Assembly: GCA_016293845.1 (NCBI GenBank)
Contig: JAEDDH010000020.1
Coordinates: 6,252 to 70,251 of the forward strand
Length of the DNA: 64,000 bases
Source: Bacteroidales bacterium
GTDB lineage: Bacteria; Bacteroidota; Bacteroidia; Bacteroidales; UBA3824
Reading direction: 5' to 3'
This document shows positions 25,347-34,335 of this stretch, piece by piece; position 1 is the first letter of the stretch; every line of letters begins with the position of its first letter. Position numbers and translations under genes: made by a program. Under the pieces are notes generated by a model. That model had not been told where the DNA came from, did not search any database, and saw only the letters and a list, made by a program, of their open reading frames with translations.

Positions 25347-26600
25347 TTATTCTTCGATCGCCGTTTCTCCGCTCTCAACCTCACGCAATCGGCGTTCGAT
25401 AGCACGTGAGCGAACTCCCGCAGTGTCAATTACATTGGCAGCTTCGGTGAGTTTTTTCTTGGTTTTGTCGAGAATATCGCCAAAGGTTACAAACTCGGTT
25501 TTTACCTGCGAGAGCAGTTTCCACACCTCGCTGCTGCGTTTTTCGATTGCCAAGGTGCGGAATCCCATTTGAAGACTCGACAAAAATGCCGCAAGGTTTG
25601 CCGGGCCTGTTACTGTTATCTTGTACTCGTTGCGCAGAGTTTCAAAAAGTCCTTGACGGCGGAGAATTTCGGCATAAAGTCCCTCTGTGGGCACAAACAT
25701 TATGGCAAAATCGGTTGTGGCGGGCGGATTGATGTATTTTCGGTGAATGTCGGCGGCGTTTTTCTTAACGGCGGCTTCAAACCGTGTGGATTCGCGCTCA
25801 ATGTCGGTGCCTGTGTCGTAAGCGTCGATGAGGCGTTGATAATCTTCGGTGGGAAATTTAGAATCTATCGGCAAAAGCACGGGATGTCCGTCGGGATCGC
25901 TGCCGGGGAGTTTAACTGCGTATTCCACACGCATTTGCGAATCTGACGACACTGCCGCATTGATAACATATTGCTGTGGCGAAAGTATCTGCGAAAGTAT
26001 CGCGCCCAACTGTACTTCGCCAAGGTTGCCGCGGGTTTTTACGTTTGAAAGCACTTTTTTGAGGTCGCCCACGCCGGTTGCCAAGGTCTGCATTTCTCCT
26101 AAACCTTTGTGAACCTGTTCAAGACGGTCGCTTATAAGTTTAAACGAATCGTTGAAGCGTTTTTCTAACGTCTCTTTAAGTTTATCGTCTACTAATACTC
26201 TGATTTCGTTGAGTTTGGCGGTGTTTTCCTCACGTATTTGTTTAAGGTTTTGGTCAAGGTCTTCGCGTATCTCTTTTAAACGGTTAGAGAAAAGTCCGAG
26301 TTGAATTTTTTGGCTTTGAGCCAATCCGTCAACAGAGTGGGAGAGACCCTCGCCCATAAGTTTGAATTGAGCGATGTTTTCCATACGGTTTTCGCTTTCG
26401 GCGCTGCGGCGTTCTTGTCGGGCAGATTGAAACTCCTCGCGAATAATGCGTTCCTGACGGGCAATTTCGGCAGTGAGGGCTTTTACTGTGTCGCTCAGTG
26501 CGGTGATTTCTTCGTCAGACTTGTTGTTTTTCCTTGTGAGTACCAAAATAATGTTGATGATGCAGAATATCAGTACGGTAATGAGTAGTGCGGTTTCCAT
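25347..26600 (-). CDS. rmuC: DNA recombination protein RmuC homologue
   Basis: An N-terminal transmembrane helix (ALLITVLIFCIINIILVL) is followed by a coiled coil (residues ~30-170). The RmuC nuclease-like core follows, with NVKTRGNLGEVQLGAILSQI, LPIDSKFPTEDYQRL and FVPTEGLYAEIL, all strongly conserved in the family. RmuC limits inversion of repeats and is predicted to be a PD-(D/E)XK-fold nuclease. ATG 26600 (METALL) was chosen since the longer frame adds only unrelated residues. About 417 residues is typical. Confidence 0.93.
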   Translation of the reverse strand: METALLITVLIFCIINIILVLTRKNNKSDEEITALSDTVKALTAEIARQERIIREEFQSARQERRSAESENRMENIAQFKLMGEGLSHSVDGLAQSQKIQLGLFSNRLKEIREDLDQNLKQIREENTAKLNEIRVLVDDKLKETLEKRFNDSFKLISDRLEQVHKGLGEMQTLATGVGDLKKVLSNVKTRGNLGEVQLGAILSQILSPQQYVINAAVSSDSQMRVEYAVKLPGSDPDGHPVLLPIDSKFPTEDYQRLIDAYDTGTDIERESTRFEAAVKKNAADIHRKYINPPATTDFAIMFVPTEGLYAEILRRQGLFETLRNEYKITVTGPANLAAFLSSLQMGFRTLAIEKRSSEVWKLLSQVKTEFVTFGDILDKTKKKLTEAANVIDTAGVRSRAIERRLREVESGETAIEE

Positions 26601-26655
26601 TTGGCGTAAAGTTTGTACAGGCAAAGGTAATAATTTTTTTGTAAAAAATAATTAC

Positions 26656-26663
26656 TATCTTTG
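26656..26663 (+). promoter_or_regulatory. Promoter -7 element (TATCTTTG)
   Basis: TATCTTTG lies 31 nt before the ATG at 26695. No TTG with normal spacing is seen upstream, so only the -7 element is claimed. Confidence 0.45.
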
Positions 26664-26694
26664 CACCGTTATTAAAGTAAAAAATCCGGCACTG

Positions 26695-27234
26695 ATGAAA
26701 CCGATCAAGATATTAATAGGGATAATGGCATTTGTAATCACTTTGGCGGCACATTCGAGCGCAATGGCTCAACTGCACACCAAAGTTTACCTTTCGCCGC
26801 GCATTACCCTTGGGTGGTGCTTCTATACCGGCTTTACGTACGGTGTGGATTGCAGCATCGGCCTTTTCAACCTCAAAACCCAAGACCCTGAAATCAACGT
26901 ACTTATGTCGCCGCAGATTTATTTTGTAAATTATAAAAACTCGGTGCAGACGCTTATTTCGTTTAACGTGGCGTTAGAGTCTGATTATTACCGCTTAACG
27001 GCAGGAATGGGTCAGGCAGTTACCAAATGGGGATTCAAAAACATCAACCACAACAAGGCTTTTGGCTACAATCTTGGACTTGCCCTCAGCACCACAAGCA
27101 AATACACCCCGTGGGCAGAGGTAAAATCGTTTATCCTTCACTCAGGCTATTGGGAATTTTATTCGCGTCCCTACTACCTTATGGCAGGCGGCTTCCTCCG
27201 CCCCGAACCGTATTTGATTTATGAAAGAGAATAA
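26695..27234 (+). CDS. Hypothetical secreted/outer-membrane protein
   Basis: A signal peptide (MKPIKILIGIMAFVITLAAH, cleavage after SAMA) precedes a 155-residue mature part rich in aromatic beta-strand-like stretches (TLGWCFYTGFTYGVDCSIGL; VLMSPQIYFVNY; YYLMAGGFLRPEPYLIY). This suggests a small outer-membrane beta-barrel. No family is recognised. The gene ends just before the three-copy 33-bp repeat. Confidence 0.65.
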   Translation: MKPIKILIGIMAFVITLAAHSSAMAQLHTKVYLSPRITLGWCFYTGFTYGVDCSIGLFNLKTQDPEINVLMSPQIYFVNYKNSVQTLISFNVALESDYYRLTAGMGQAVTKWGFKNINHNKAFGYNLGLALSTTSKYTPWAEVKSFILHSGYWEFYSRPYYLMAGGFLRPEPYLIYERE

Positions 27235-27332
27235 AATCTTTCCTTTATAGCGGAAACTTTTGGGTCAAATCTTTCCTTTATAGCGGAAACTTTTGAGGTA
27301 AATCTTTCCTTTATAGCGGAAACTTTTGTATA
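27234..27332. repeat. Three direct copies of a 33-bp unit containing a TTTCC-N8-GGAAA palindrome
   Basis: Units begin at 27234, 27267 and 27300 and share AATCTTTCCTTTATAGCGGA followed by AACTTTTG. Each holds the inverted repeat TTTCC/GGAAA around TTTATAGC. The third copy runs straight into TATATTTG (27329-27336), a Bacteroidota -7 element, so its palindrome lies where the -33 element is expected. The array begins at the last base of the preceding stop codon and ends 28 nt before the ATPase start. It looks like a multi-site operator controlling the ATPase gene. Confidence 0.8.
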
Positions 27333-27360
27333 TTTGCAGCCTAATCAAATACAGAAAACT

Positions 27361-28623
27361 ATGATGGAAAAGAGTTTGGCAAAACGGTTAATAGTTGAAT
27401 ATCAAGAATATGTCAATAATATTAAGTATATCGAACGCGATATCAAGGTAGATTATAAAGGCAACAATGTATTTGTGGGCTTACGACGAGCAGGTAAATC
27501 GTTTCTTTTGTTTCAAAGTATCCACAAAATACTTTCGCTCGGACACAGTTTAAACGAAATCCTATTTTTTAATTTTGAGGACGACCGAGTTGGCGACCTT
27601 ACCGTCAACGATTTAGATACCATTAAGTTGGCTTACGAAGAATTGTTTGCCACCAAGCCGATTTTTTTTCTCGATGAAATTCAACTTGTAGACCATTGGG
27701 AAAAATTTGCTCGTCGACTTGTAGATACAGGCTATCAGGTTTTTAGCACAGGTAGCAACGCCAAAATGCTCAGCCACGAAATTGCCACAACCCTCGGCGG
27801 ACGGTTTTATATCACTGAGGTTTTCCCTTTTTCTTTCCCTGAATATCTGAAAATAAACAATATTTCGCTTCCAAACAATTGGCAGTATACACCTGCTACT
27901 CAGATAGTAAGATGTTTCCATTCGTTTTTTTTCAATGGCGGACTTCCCGAAGTAATTGTCAAGGACGAAATGTTTAAGCGTGAATGGCTTAGCAGCCTTT
28001 TCAACAAGATATATTTCAGCGACTTGATAATGCGTTATTCAATACGCAACAGCAAGGCTCTTAAAGTGATGATACGCAAGATGGCCGAAAACGTGATGCA
28101 ACCCGCCACTCACAATCGTATAGCCTCTGTGGTGTCGGGTGCAGGTTACAAAATTAAGTCCGAAACAGCATCGGAATACTGCCAATATCTCAACGATTCG
28201 TATCTGACATTTTCGATTGAAAATTTTGCTGCCAAATTGCAAGATAAAATTTCGGTAAGGAAATATTATTTTATCGACAATGGCTTTATAAATCTGTTTG
28301 TTACCGATGCCGACACCTTGTTGTTAGAAAATCTTGTGGCTATTGCTCTCCGCCGTAAATTTCCTGACGAACTAATGTATTTTAATTCCAATGTGGAGGT
28401 AGATTTTTATCTGCCTGATCAAAAAATAGCGTATCAAGTGTCGTACAGCATCAAAGATGCCGCCACTCGCGAACGAGAAGTGAGAGCATTAATTCGACTC
28501 AATAATTACATTCCTCAAAATCAAATGTTTATAATCACCTACGATGAAGAAGAAACCATCTCCACCGACGGCTGCACTATTAATGTCCTGCCTATATGGA
28601 AATGGCTGCTGTTGAATGGGTGA
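27361..28623 (+). CDS. AAA-type ATPase with DUF4143-like C-terminus
   Basis: Walker A is VGLRRAGKSFLL and Walker B is IFFLDEIQL. A sensor-like FSTGSNAKML and a GGRF..EVFPFSFPEYL segment follow, as in the large ATP-binding / DUF4143 family. The C-terminal part (ALRRKFPDELMYFNSNVEVDF, YQVSYSIKD) resembles the PD-(D/E)XK-like DUF4143 region, with D-F and Q/S-Y in place of the usual acidic-lysine pattern. The function of the family is unclear; mobile, multi-copy behaviour in Bacteroidota is typical. Start taken at ATG 27361 (the next codon but one, 27364, is also ATG). Confidence 0.85.
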   Translation: MMEKSLAKRLIVEYQEYVNNIKYIERDIKVDYKGNNVFVGLRRAGKSFLLFQSIHKILSLGHSLNEILFFNFEDDRVGDLTVNDLDTIKLAYEELFATKPIFFLDEIQLVDHWEKFARRLVDTGYQVFSTGSNAKMLSHEIATTLGGRFYITEVFPFSFPEYLKINNISLPNNWQYTPATQIVRCFHSFFFNGGLPEVIVKDEMFKREWLSSLFNKIYFSDLIMRYSIRNSKALKVMIRKMAENVMQPATHNRIASVVSGAGYKIKSETASEYCQYLNDSYLTFSIENFAAKLQDKISVRKYYFIDNGFINLFVTDADTLLLENLVAIALRRKFPDELMYFNSNVEVDFYLPDQKIAYQVSYSIKDAATREREVRALIRLNNYIPQNQMFIITYDEEETISTDGCTINVLPIWKWLLLNG

Positions 28624-28665
28624 TTATTCCCTTTGTCAAAAATCTCAAAATGTTTGCTGATTTTG

Positions 28666-30219
28666 TTACACAATCTCCATCTCCACTTCGTGCTTGGATG
28701 TTGCTTTGTTGTAATTAATGCCGCAAAGCACTATCTGTTTAGAAAAACCTTTGAGACTTTTTGGATAATCTTTGCGCTTGATTTGGTCGATGGCAGAGTC
28801 TGCCGATTTGTCGTATTTTAACTCAACCACTATTGCTGGAAATGGCGTTGAGGGCAGGGGAATAAATACCATATCGGCAAACCCTTTGCCTGTGGGCAGT
28901 TCGTGGAATATCTTATAAAAAGGTTTGGCGGCGTAATATGCCAACGTGATGGCGCAACGCATTGAGTTTTCGTCGTTAAATTCCAAAAGCGAAGATGCTT
29001 CAAAATGGTAATCGTCGAAAGCGCGGGCTACCTTCTCTTTGCGGAGGTTGATGGTGTCGTCTAAAAGTTGACGCGAGAGGTCAACTGCCTTGGATAGTTC
29101 GCCCCAACCGGCAAGACGAACGGCATTTTCAAATTCTTCGGCTACTTCGGTGTTAGGAATCCTAACTTTTTGATTTTCGGGATTGTATGAGAGATATCCA
29201 AGGTGGGTCAAAAGGGTTAGTACATCGTCGCTGGTATAGATGTTTTTCATATCGTTGCGAAAACTCGACACCCTTACAAACTCCTCGCCGCCGTTCATCA
29301 TATTGATTATTTTAGTGCGCACTTGGTCGGCATCGGTGTTTAAGTAGCGTTCAATTGTGGAAAAGGATGCGGTTTTAGACCAATGGCTGTTGTATTCGCC
29401 GTCTTCGATAGACATCATTACCGAATTGGGGTTAAACATCGATTTCTCTTTGCCAATAATGTAACCGTCGTAGGCGTGTTTCATAAGTTCGAGATTCATG
29501 CCGTGCTTTTGGCATAAAGCCTCCACCTCGTTGAGCGTAAAGCCATAGTATTTGTCGGTTTTAACGGGGCGGATTACGCTAAACTCATCAAAATTGTTCA
29601 AAGCCGACTGTGTTTCGGTTTTGATAATTGGCAGTATGCCGGTCATAGATACCAATAGAAATACCTTGTTGGCAACATTTGACTTAAATAGCGACCTTAG
29701 CAAGTTGACATACTCTTTTTGCACATCTTCGTCAACATCGCGCACAAGCATATCCCACTCGTCGATGATAAAAATAAAACGGTCGCCGGTGTGTCCTGTT
29801 ATTTCAGTGAGCGCAACCATAAGATTTTCAGATTCTTTTACAAATGGATACGCAGTTTTTAAATCTTCAATAATAGCCTTTTGCGCATCTTTAACCACGG
29901 TGGAAGTTTTGTTGGTGGCAAAGTAGTTCCAATCTAAATATATTGTAGGATATTTGTTTAGGTGCTTTTCATAATCGGGACTTTTGGTAATCTCCAACCC
30001 CTCAAACAATTTGTGCGAATCGCTCGAACGGTCGTAATAGGCGTAAAGCATTTTTGCAGCCACCGATTTTCCAAACCGACGGGGACGTGAAATGCAAATG
30101 TAACGTTTTTCAGAATCAATTTTCTCATTCAAGACGTTAATTAGACCTGATTTGTCCACAAAGTCGCTATTGATAACGCTTCTAAAATCCGAATTGCCGT
30201 AGTCTAAAAATTTGCACAT
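28666..30219 (-). CDS. AAA-ATPase-like / PD-(D/E)XK nuclease protein
   Basis: The N-terminal ATPase has ICISRPRRFGKSVAAKMLYA (Walker A) and FIFIIDEWDM (Walker B), the AAA-ATPase_like signature. The C-terminal nuclease shows GKGFADMVFIPLP and FPAIVVELKYDKS, giving the D...E-x-K of PD-(D/E)XK_9. Near the end comes LKGFSKQIVLCGINY. The family is widespread and expanded in Bacteroidales, and its role is not established. It has a predicted promoter of its own and stands apart from the dynamin operon. Confidence 0.87.
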   Translation of the reverse strand: MCKFLDYGNSDFRSVINSDFVDKSGLINVLNEKIDSEKRYICISRPRRFGKSVAAKMLYAYYDRSSDSHKLFEGLEITKSPDYEKHLNKYPTIYLDWNYFATNKTSTVVKDAQKAIIEDLKTAYPFVKESENLMVALTEITGHTGDRFIFIIDEWDMLVRDVDEDVQKEYVNLLRSLFKSNVANKVFLLVSMTGILPIIKTETQSALNNFDEFSVIRPVKTDKYYGFTLNEVEALCQKHGMNLELMKHAYDGYIIGKEKSMFNPNSVMMSIEDGEYNSHWSKTASFSTIERYLNTDADQVRTKIINMMNGGEEFVRVSSFRNDMKNIYTSDDVLTLLTHLGYLSYNPENQKVRIPNTEVAEEFENAVRLAGWGELSKAVDLSRQLLDDTINLRKEKVARAFDDYHFEASSLLEFNDENSMRCAITLAYYAAKPFYKIFHELPTGKGFADMVFIPLPSTPFPAIVVELKYDKSADSAIDQIKRKDYPKSLKGFSKQIVLCGINYNKATSKHEVEMEIV

Positions 30220-30242
30220 AATAATACAGTTTATGTTTTTTG

Positions 30243-30272
30243 CAAATGTAAGATTTTTTCTTATATTGTCAA
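30243..30272 (-). promoter_or_regulatory. Promoter of the AAA/PD-(D/E)XK gene
   Basis: On the minus strand TTG (30272-30270), 19 nt, then TACATTTG (30250-30243), about 24 nt before the start codon. Confidence 0.6.
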
Positions 30273-30299
30273 AAAATGATTTCTTACTTTATGTTGATA

Positions 30300-30358
30300 A
30301 AGGAGGTCGGAGGGGGGTGGGGTAGGAGATAGGGGGTAACACTAAGGGTGAGGAGGAG
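30300..30358 (+). other. G-rich tract with G-quadruplex potential
   Basis: The plus strand reads GGAGG, GGAGGGGGGTGGGG, AGGGGG, AAGGG and GAGGAGG in 60 nt. This is an abrupt G-rich island in very AT-rich surroundings, between the 3' end of the dynamin operon and the divergent upstream region of the ATPase gene. No ORF crosses it convincingly. Confidence 0.4.
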
Positions 30359-30397
30359 ATTGTTGTGTAGGAGAAAGGTTGTAAATACAGTTTTGTG

Positions 30398-31099
30398 TTA
30401 AATCACAAAATGCTTTTCCAAAAGAATAAGGAAGTCTATTTTTCCTCGTGCAGCATTGTTACAATGCCAACATGTGGAACATGGGTGAACTACATAATCT
30501 ACTACCATATCTTTATTGTTTTTTACAATGGTTTTATCTACACATTCGTAGGCAAATTTGGAAACAAATATAACTACATTGGGTTGTAAAACATTTAAAA
30601 CACATTTAAATATTTCATTTGCTTTTCCTTTATCTATTTCTTTATCGACCTTTTTGTAATCTTTTATAGATTTTCCTTTTATGGCAGGTCTTACAAAAAA
30701 ATTAGTGAAGGCAATTTCATCTATTGGTCTTGATTTAAAGAGTAAACGAGTTTTACCTATCCAAGTATTTAGTTCTTGGTAGATTTTATGTCCCTTTGAA
30801 TTCCAATCACATTTCAATAATCCATCGCAATTAATCCATTCTTTTTCGTCCTCTTTTTTTCCTTTTTCCCCGTCAACTGTTTTTAATTGGTTTTCACTTG
30901 CTTGATACCATGCTTTTGCATCAAGATGTATTGTGGAACTTTTTGGCAAATAAAAACTTTCTCCGACTAACAACATTCTTCTATGATTAGTAGATATATA
31001 GTAATCTCCAATAAAAGGAATCATCATTGGAAATTGTTTGTAAAAATCGATTTCCGATAATTGTTGTTTCAATTTTTGTATATTACTATTTGTTTCCAT
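30398..31099 (-). CDS. Uncharacterised protein with uracil-DNA-glycosylase-like features, last gene of the dynamin operon
   Basis: The 233-residue protein has RRMLLVGESFYLP near residue 40, AFTNFFVRPAI in the middle, LQPNVVIFVSKFAYECV near residue 175, and VDYVVHPCSTCWHCN near the end. This order (GE-x-x-x-P, hydrophobic TN, L-x-P-x-V-V-I-x-V-x-x-x-A, then an H-P motif) is reminiscent of the uracil-DNA glycosylase superfamily. The classic active-site motifs are not exact, so this is a suggestion only. It begins 11 nt after the preceding membrane-protein gene and is clearly part of that operon. Confidence 0.6.
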   Translation of the reverse strand: METNSNIQKLKQQLSEIDFYKQFPMMIPFIGDYYISTNHRRMLLVGESFYLPKSSTIHLDAKAWYQASENQLKTVDGEKGKKEDEKEWINCDGLLKCDWNSKGHKIYQELNTWIGKTRLLFKSRPIDEIAFTNFFVRPAIKGKSIKDYKKVDKEIDKGKANEIFKCVLNVLQPNVVIFVSKFAYECVDKTIVKNNKDMVVDYVVHPCSTCWHCNNAARGKIDFLILLEKHFVI

Positions 31100-31110
31100 T
31101 GTTGTTACAT

Positions 31111-31329
31111 TTACAATTTGTATATTTCACCCAATAACCTCACAATTTCCAAACTTTCTTTCAAATCTTTGTCTGATGGCTTCGAATCTATCTCGGTCGA
31201 ATCTGTTTTTTCTTCTTTGTTGTTAGAGAGTTTGCGAATCAGCATAAAGAGCAATACGACGGCGGCACCGCCGAGAATTGCCCTTACAAAATACCAAAAT
31301 TCCATAATCTTATTTATATTTTTCATCAA
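31111..31329 (-). CDS. Small single-pass membrane protein of the dynamin operon
   Basis: This 72-residue protein has one helix (FWYFVRAILGGAAVVLLFML) followed by a basic turn IRKLSNNKEEK and a charged tail. The tail probably faces the cytosol. Its start overlaps the end of the 104-residue gene by 20 nt, so translation is coupled. No family is recognised. It may anchor or sense membrane state for the dynamins. Confidence 0.65.
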   Translation of the reverse strand: MMKNINKIMEFWYFVRAILGGAAVVLLFMLIRKLSNNKEEKTDSTEIDSKPSDKDLKESLEIVRLLGEIYKL

Positions 31330-31624
31330 TTAAATGATTGTTGTTTACTATGAGTTTAACAGCATCAAAAATCGTTAATGAATAATCAATTTCAATGCTC
31401 CCTTTTAAAACAATTTCGGCTAACAGCTGTAAGTTGCCAAATGCCGTACCTTGATGGAGACGGTTTTCTAATGCCTTTTTTAATTCGGAATTAACTTCAT
31501 CAACCGTCATATTTTCTAGTGATTTATTACTGAGTGGGAACAGAATCCCGTCCATCTTTTTTAGAAGTTCGGGATTCTTGTATTTTGCACACTCAAATTG
31601 TAAATTGCTTAAAAAACTGCTCAT
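31310..31624 (-). CDS. Hypothetical 104-residue protein of the dynamin operon
   Basis: The ATG overlaps the TAA of the upstream dynamin-like gene (TAATG), which indicates translational coupling. The protein is helical and charged (MSSFLSNLQFECAKYKNPEL; LENMTVDEVNSELKKALENR) without motifs I know. Its tight packing between the GTPase and the small membrane protein suggests an accessory subunit. Confidence 0.65.
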   Translation of the reverse strand: MSSFLSNLQFECAKYKNPELLKKMDGILFPLSNKSLENMTVDEVNSELKKALENRLHQGTAFGNLQLLAEIVLKGSIEIDYSLTIFDAVKLIVNNNHLIDEKYK

Positions 31625-34329
31625 TATGCCTCCTCCGTTACTGTTTCAAGCCATTTGATGTGAAATTCTTCAACACAATTTTTGATTTCTTCCAAAGTGC
31701 GTTTCTGCTCATTCAATCGGTCATTATCCTCTGCCAAAGCACGTGTATTATCAATTGTGTTACTCGCATTATGAGATTGTTGAACTCCAAAATCACGAGC
31801 AATTTCCATTTGTTCTACAACGTCTTTTACAACGTTTTCGACCATTTTGGTTAGTGTGTCTTTTACATTTTTAATTTCTGATTTTAACGAATCGGCAATG
31901 GAATCTTTTAGTAAAGGCTTGATTTGTTTTTCATAAACTTCAATATTTTTATCAAGGGATATACAGATTTCGTTTATGGTTGTAATACCAATTTTGCTAA
32001 TTAAGTTTTTGATTCCAAGCCGATCATTACCCTTCGACAATGTGGTGGTAGAAAACGATTGTTTTAATTCGTCCCACAACTTTTGATAATTGAGATTTTT
32101 AATATCAAGGCTCTTAGGTGTAGCCTCCCCTTGATACTTGAATGCAAAATCTATTGTTGGTGTCTGTAAGTCAAAGTCTATGTTGTAATTTGATTTTAAT
32201 TCATATTTGCACTTTTCAATTGCACCTTTCATTTTTACCTGACGTTCATTAACTATCTCAATCAAGTCGCATTGATTCTTTTTAGTTTCCTCTTTCAATG
32301 CCTCGGTACAATTAGTAATTTGATTTTGAATATTTGTTATGCCAAAATCTGACAACCTTGACATTACCAATGAATAGAGTATCGAACATATAGCATCCTC
32401 ATGTAAGGCTTTTTTACCACATCGATATTCAGTCGAATTAGAGAATGCTGTTTTTAAATTACTTCTATACAATGCTTTAAATTGTTCATCAAGTACACTT
32501 TCGGAACATTTTGTACCACTAATTTGGTGATCTATAAAAATTTCACGTACAAATCCCGCCAAATTGTTAAGTTTGGCATCCTTTTCTTCAAAACATTTTT
32601 TTAGTGTTGTGCTTTTCAGTTTTTTAGATTCTGCTTTGATTTTTATATCAGGATACTTTTCATCATAAATTACGTCTATTTCCTTGCTGAAATTGTCAAG
32701 TATTTCTTTTGCCTTTTCAATTTTCTCCATATTTTCGGCGAGTTTGTTTTCCACCTCGGCAAAAGTAAACTTGTTCCAAATGTTAGCGACCTCAGTATCA
32801 ATATTGTAAATCAAGTTGTTGAGACGTTCTGCACGGGCTTTGTTCTGAGTGATGTAGTTGACGTAGTTGAGCAAGTCAGGCATTCCACTGAACTGCTTAA
32901 CTTGGTTCAGGTTGGTTACTTTTACGTTGAATGTGCGCTTGAATCTGTTGGACTGCTCTTGAATAAACATCAGTTTGTCTTCTTCGTCTTGCGTAAGGTC
33001 AAGATTGTTGAGCCTTGAATCCAATTCAAGAAACAGGTCTGCAACCGATATGTCCTTCAAATCCTCGCAACCAATGATTTTGGGGATCTCCAAAGCATCG
33101 AAATATGTCAATGCAGATGTACCGAAGATAATTGAATTCTTAAACTCGGGTGCTATTGCGATTAGTTTTTCACGGATAAAATCAATTACCCTCACCATAC
33201 ATTTATCGCCCTCGCTTGTAAAACGTTGGTCGGTCTTGTTGATGTCGAAGATGAGCGAATAGAATTTCTTTTTCTTTGCAAAAACCTCGCGGATGTCCTT
33301 CAAATACGCTGTTTCAGTGTCAGTCAGGTATTTGGTGTAGTCTATTGGGAAAATCAACACGTCGGATTCCTTGATTGCATTGTCGGCAGCGGTGTGGTGG
33401 GCAGTTCCCGCCAAGTCGGGCCCGGGCGTGTCGTAGATTGTCAGCGACGAAAGATTTTCTGTTGCTGGGATATAACCTATTTTCATATCTTCGATGGCGA
33501 ATTTATTCTTTTCGTCAAATTCAGCATCTTTGAAAATCGGTATGATATATTCTTTTACGTCCTGTGGCGTATCGAAATACTTGGTTTCGCCTTTGTATTT
33601 TAGGTAGTACCTGTCTGACTTTTTGTAAACACAGTTGTTGGGTGTTGCAAGTTGAAGACTTGTCGGGGCTAACTCACATTCCAACATTGAATTTACAACA
33701 ACGCTTTTGCCACTTTTTTTAGAAGCGGCAACTGCCACTTTTAATTCTGTTTCACGGCTTTCTGCAATGTAGCCTTGAATCTTTTTGAGAGAAGTCAAAA
33801 CTTGGTTTTTAAATTTTTCGTTGTTCGGGAAACGCTTGGCTGATATTTCGTCGTAAATCTGTTTTGAAAGAGAGTCGTAAAGATTAACGTTCTCTTCATA
33901 GCGTTTGATTATAGCCAAATCTTTTGCTTCCTTTTCTGTTACTACTTGCATCTTGCCAAGTGGAATGCCCAAATAGACAAGTTGTTGCACAAGCGCGCTG
34001 AGTTGGGTGCGTACAGCATCTTTTCGGGTTTCGTCAATGTCTCCCTTGACAACAATCAATGATTCGTTTTCTTGATTGATGTCTTTGAGCAAGTCACTAA
34101 ATTTTGTGTAGTTCTTACTCTGATAATCAACATCAATGGGCTTGACTTCTTTACAAATCTTTATCGTATAAAGTTGCTTGTTCTGTTTCAAGTCAAGTTT
34201 ATCGATGTACTCGCAAAGTTTCTGTTTTGGATTGTCAAGGACAAAGGCAATGTCAGATTTGCCAATGTTGTCGAACAAGATGTTTTTGTCCTGTTCGATG
34301 TCCGTTCCTTTTAATATTTCTACATTCAT
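31624..34329 (-). CDS. Dynamin-like GTPase B (901 residues)
   Basis: After an N-terminal ~190-residue extension comes a P-loop, VAVAASKKSGKSVVVNS (G1 at residues 202-209, with Ala where the first Gly is usual). Then SLTIYDTPGPDLAG (G3 at 300-303) and SLIFDINKTDQR (G4-like, N-K-T-D). The C-terminal ~400 residues are predicted coiled-coil/helical (ANIWNKFTFAEVENKLAENM; CVEEFHIKWLE). This layout, a large GTPase with a helical stalk, is that of bacterial dynamin-like proteins, which remodel membranes. It lies 6 nt behind the other dynamin-like gene. Paired dynamins commonly work as a heteromer. Confidence 0.8.
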   Translation of the reverse strand: MNVEILKGTDIEQDKNILFDNIGKSDIAFVLDNPKQKLCEYIDKLDLKQNKQLYTIKICKEVKPIDVDYQSKNYTKFSDLLKDINQENESLIVVKGDIDETRKDAVRTQLSALVQQLVYLGIPLGKMQVVTEKEAKDLAIIKRYEENVNLYDSLSKQIYDEISAKRFPNNEKFKNQVLTSLKKIQGYIAESRETELKVAVAASKKSGKSVVVNSMLECELAPTSLQLATPNNCVYKKSDRYYLKYKGETKYFDTPQDVKEYIIPIFKDAEFDEKNKFAIEDMKIGYIPATENLSSLTIYDTPGPDLAGTAHHTAADNAIKESDVLIFPIDYTKYLTDTETAYLKDIREVFAKKKKFYSLIFDINKTDQRFTSEGDKCMVRVIDFIREKLIAIAPEFKNSIIFGTSALTYFDALEIPKIIGCEDLKDISVADLFLELDSRLNNLDLTQDEEDKLMFIQEQSNRFKRTFNVKVTNLNQVKQFSGMPDLLNYVNYITQNKARAERLNNLIYNIDTEVANIWNKFTFAEVENKLAENMEKIEKAKEILDNFSKEIDVIYDEKYPDIKIKAESKKLKSTTLKKCFEEKDAKLNNLAGFVREIFIDHQISGTKCSESVLDEQFKALYRSNLKTAFSNSTEYRCGKKALHEDAICSILYSLVMSRLSDFGITNIQNQITNCTEALKEETKKNQCDLIEIVNERQVKMKGAIEKCKYELKSNYNIDFDLQTPTIDFAFKYQGEATPKSLDIKNLNYQKLWDELKQSFSTTTLSKGNDRLGIKNLISKIGITTINEICISLDKNIEVYEKQIKPLLKDSIADSLKSEIKNVKDTLTKMVENVVKDVVEQMEIARDFGVQQSHNASNTIDNTRALAEDNDRLNEQKRTLEEIKNCVEEFHIKWLETVTEEA

Positions 34330-34335
34330 AACTAC

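Noticed and set aside
27234..27332. CRISPR array
   Set aside because: Only three copies, spacers of just a few bases, no cas genes; tandem direct repeat instead.
30395..30589. Plus-strand ORF opposite the last dynamin-operon gene
   Set aside because: Antisense shadow, no support.
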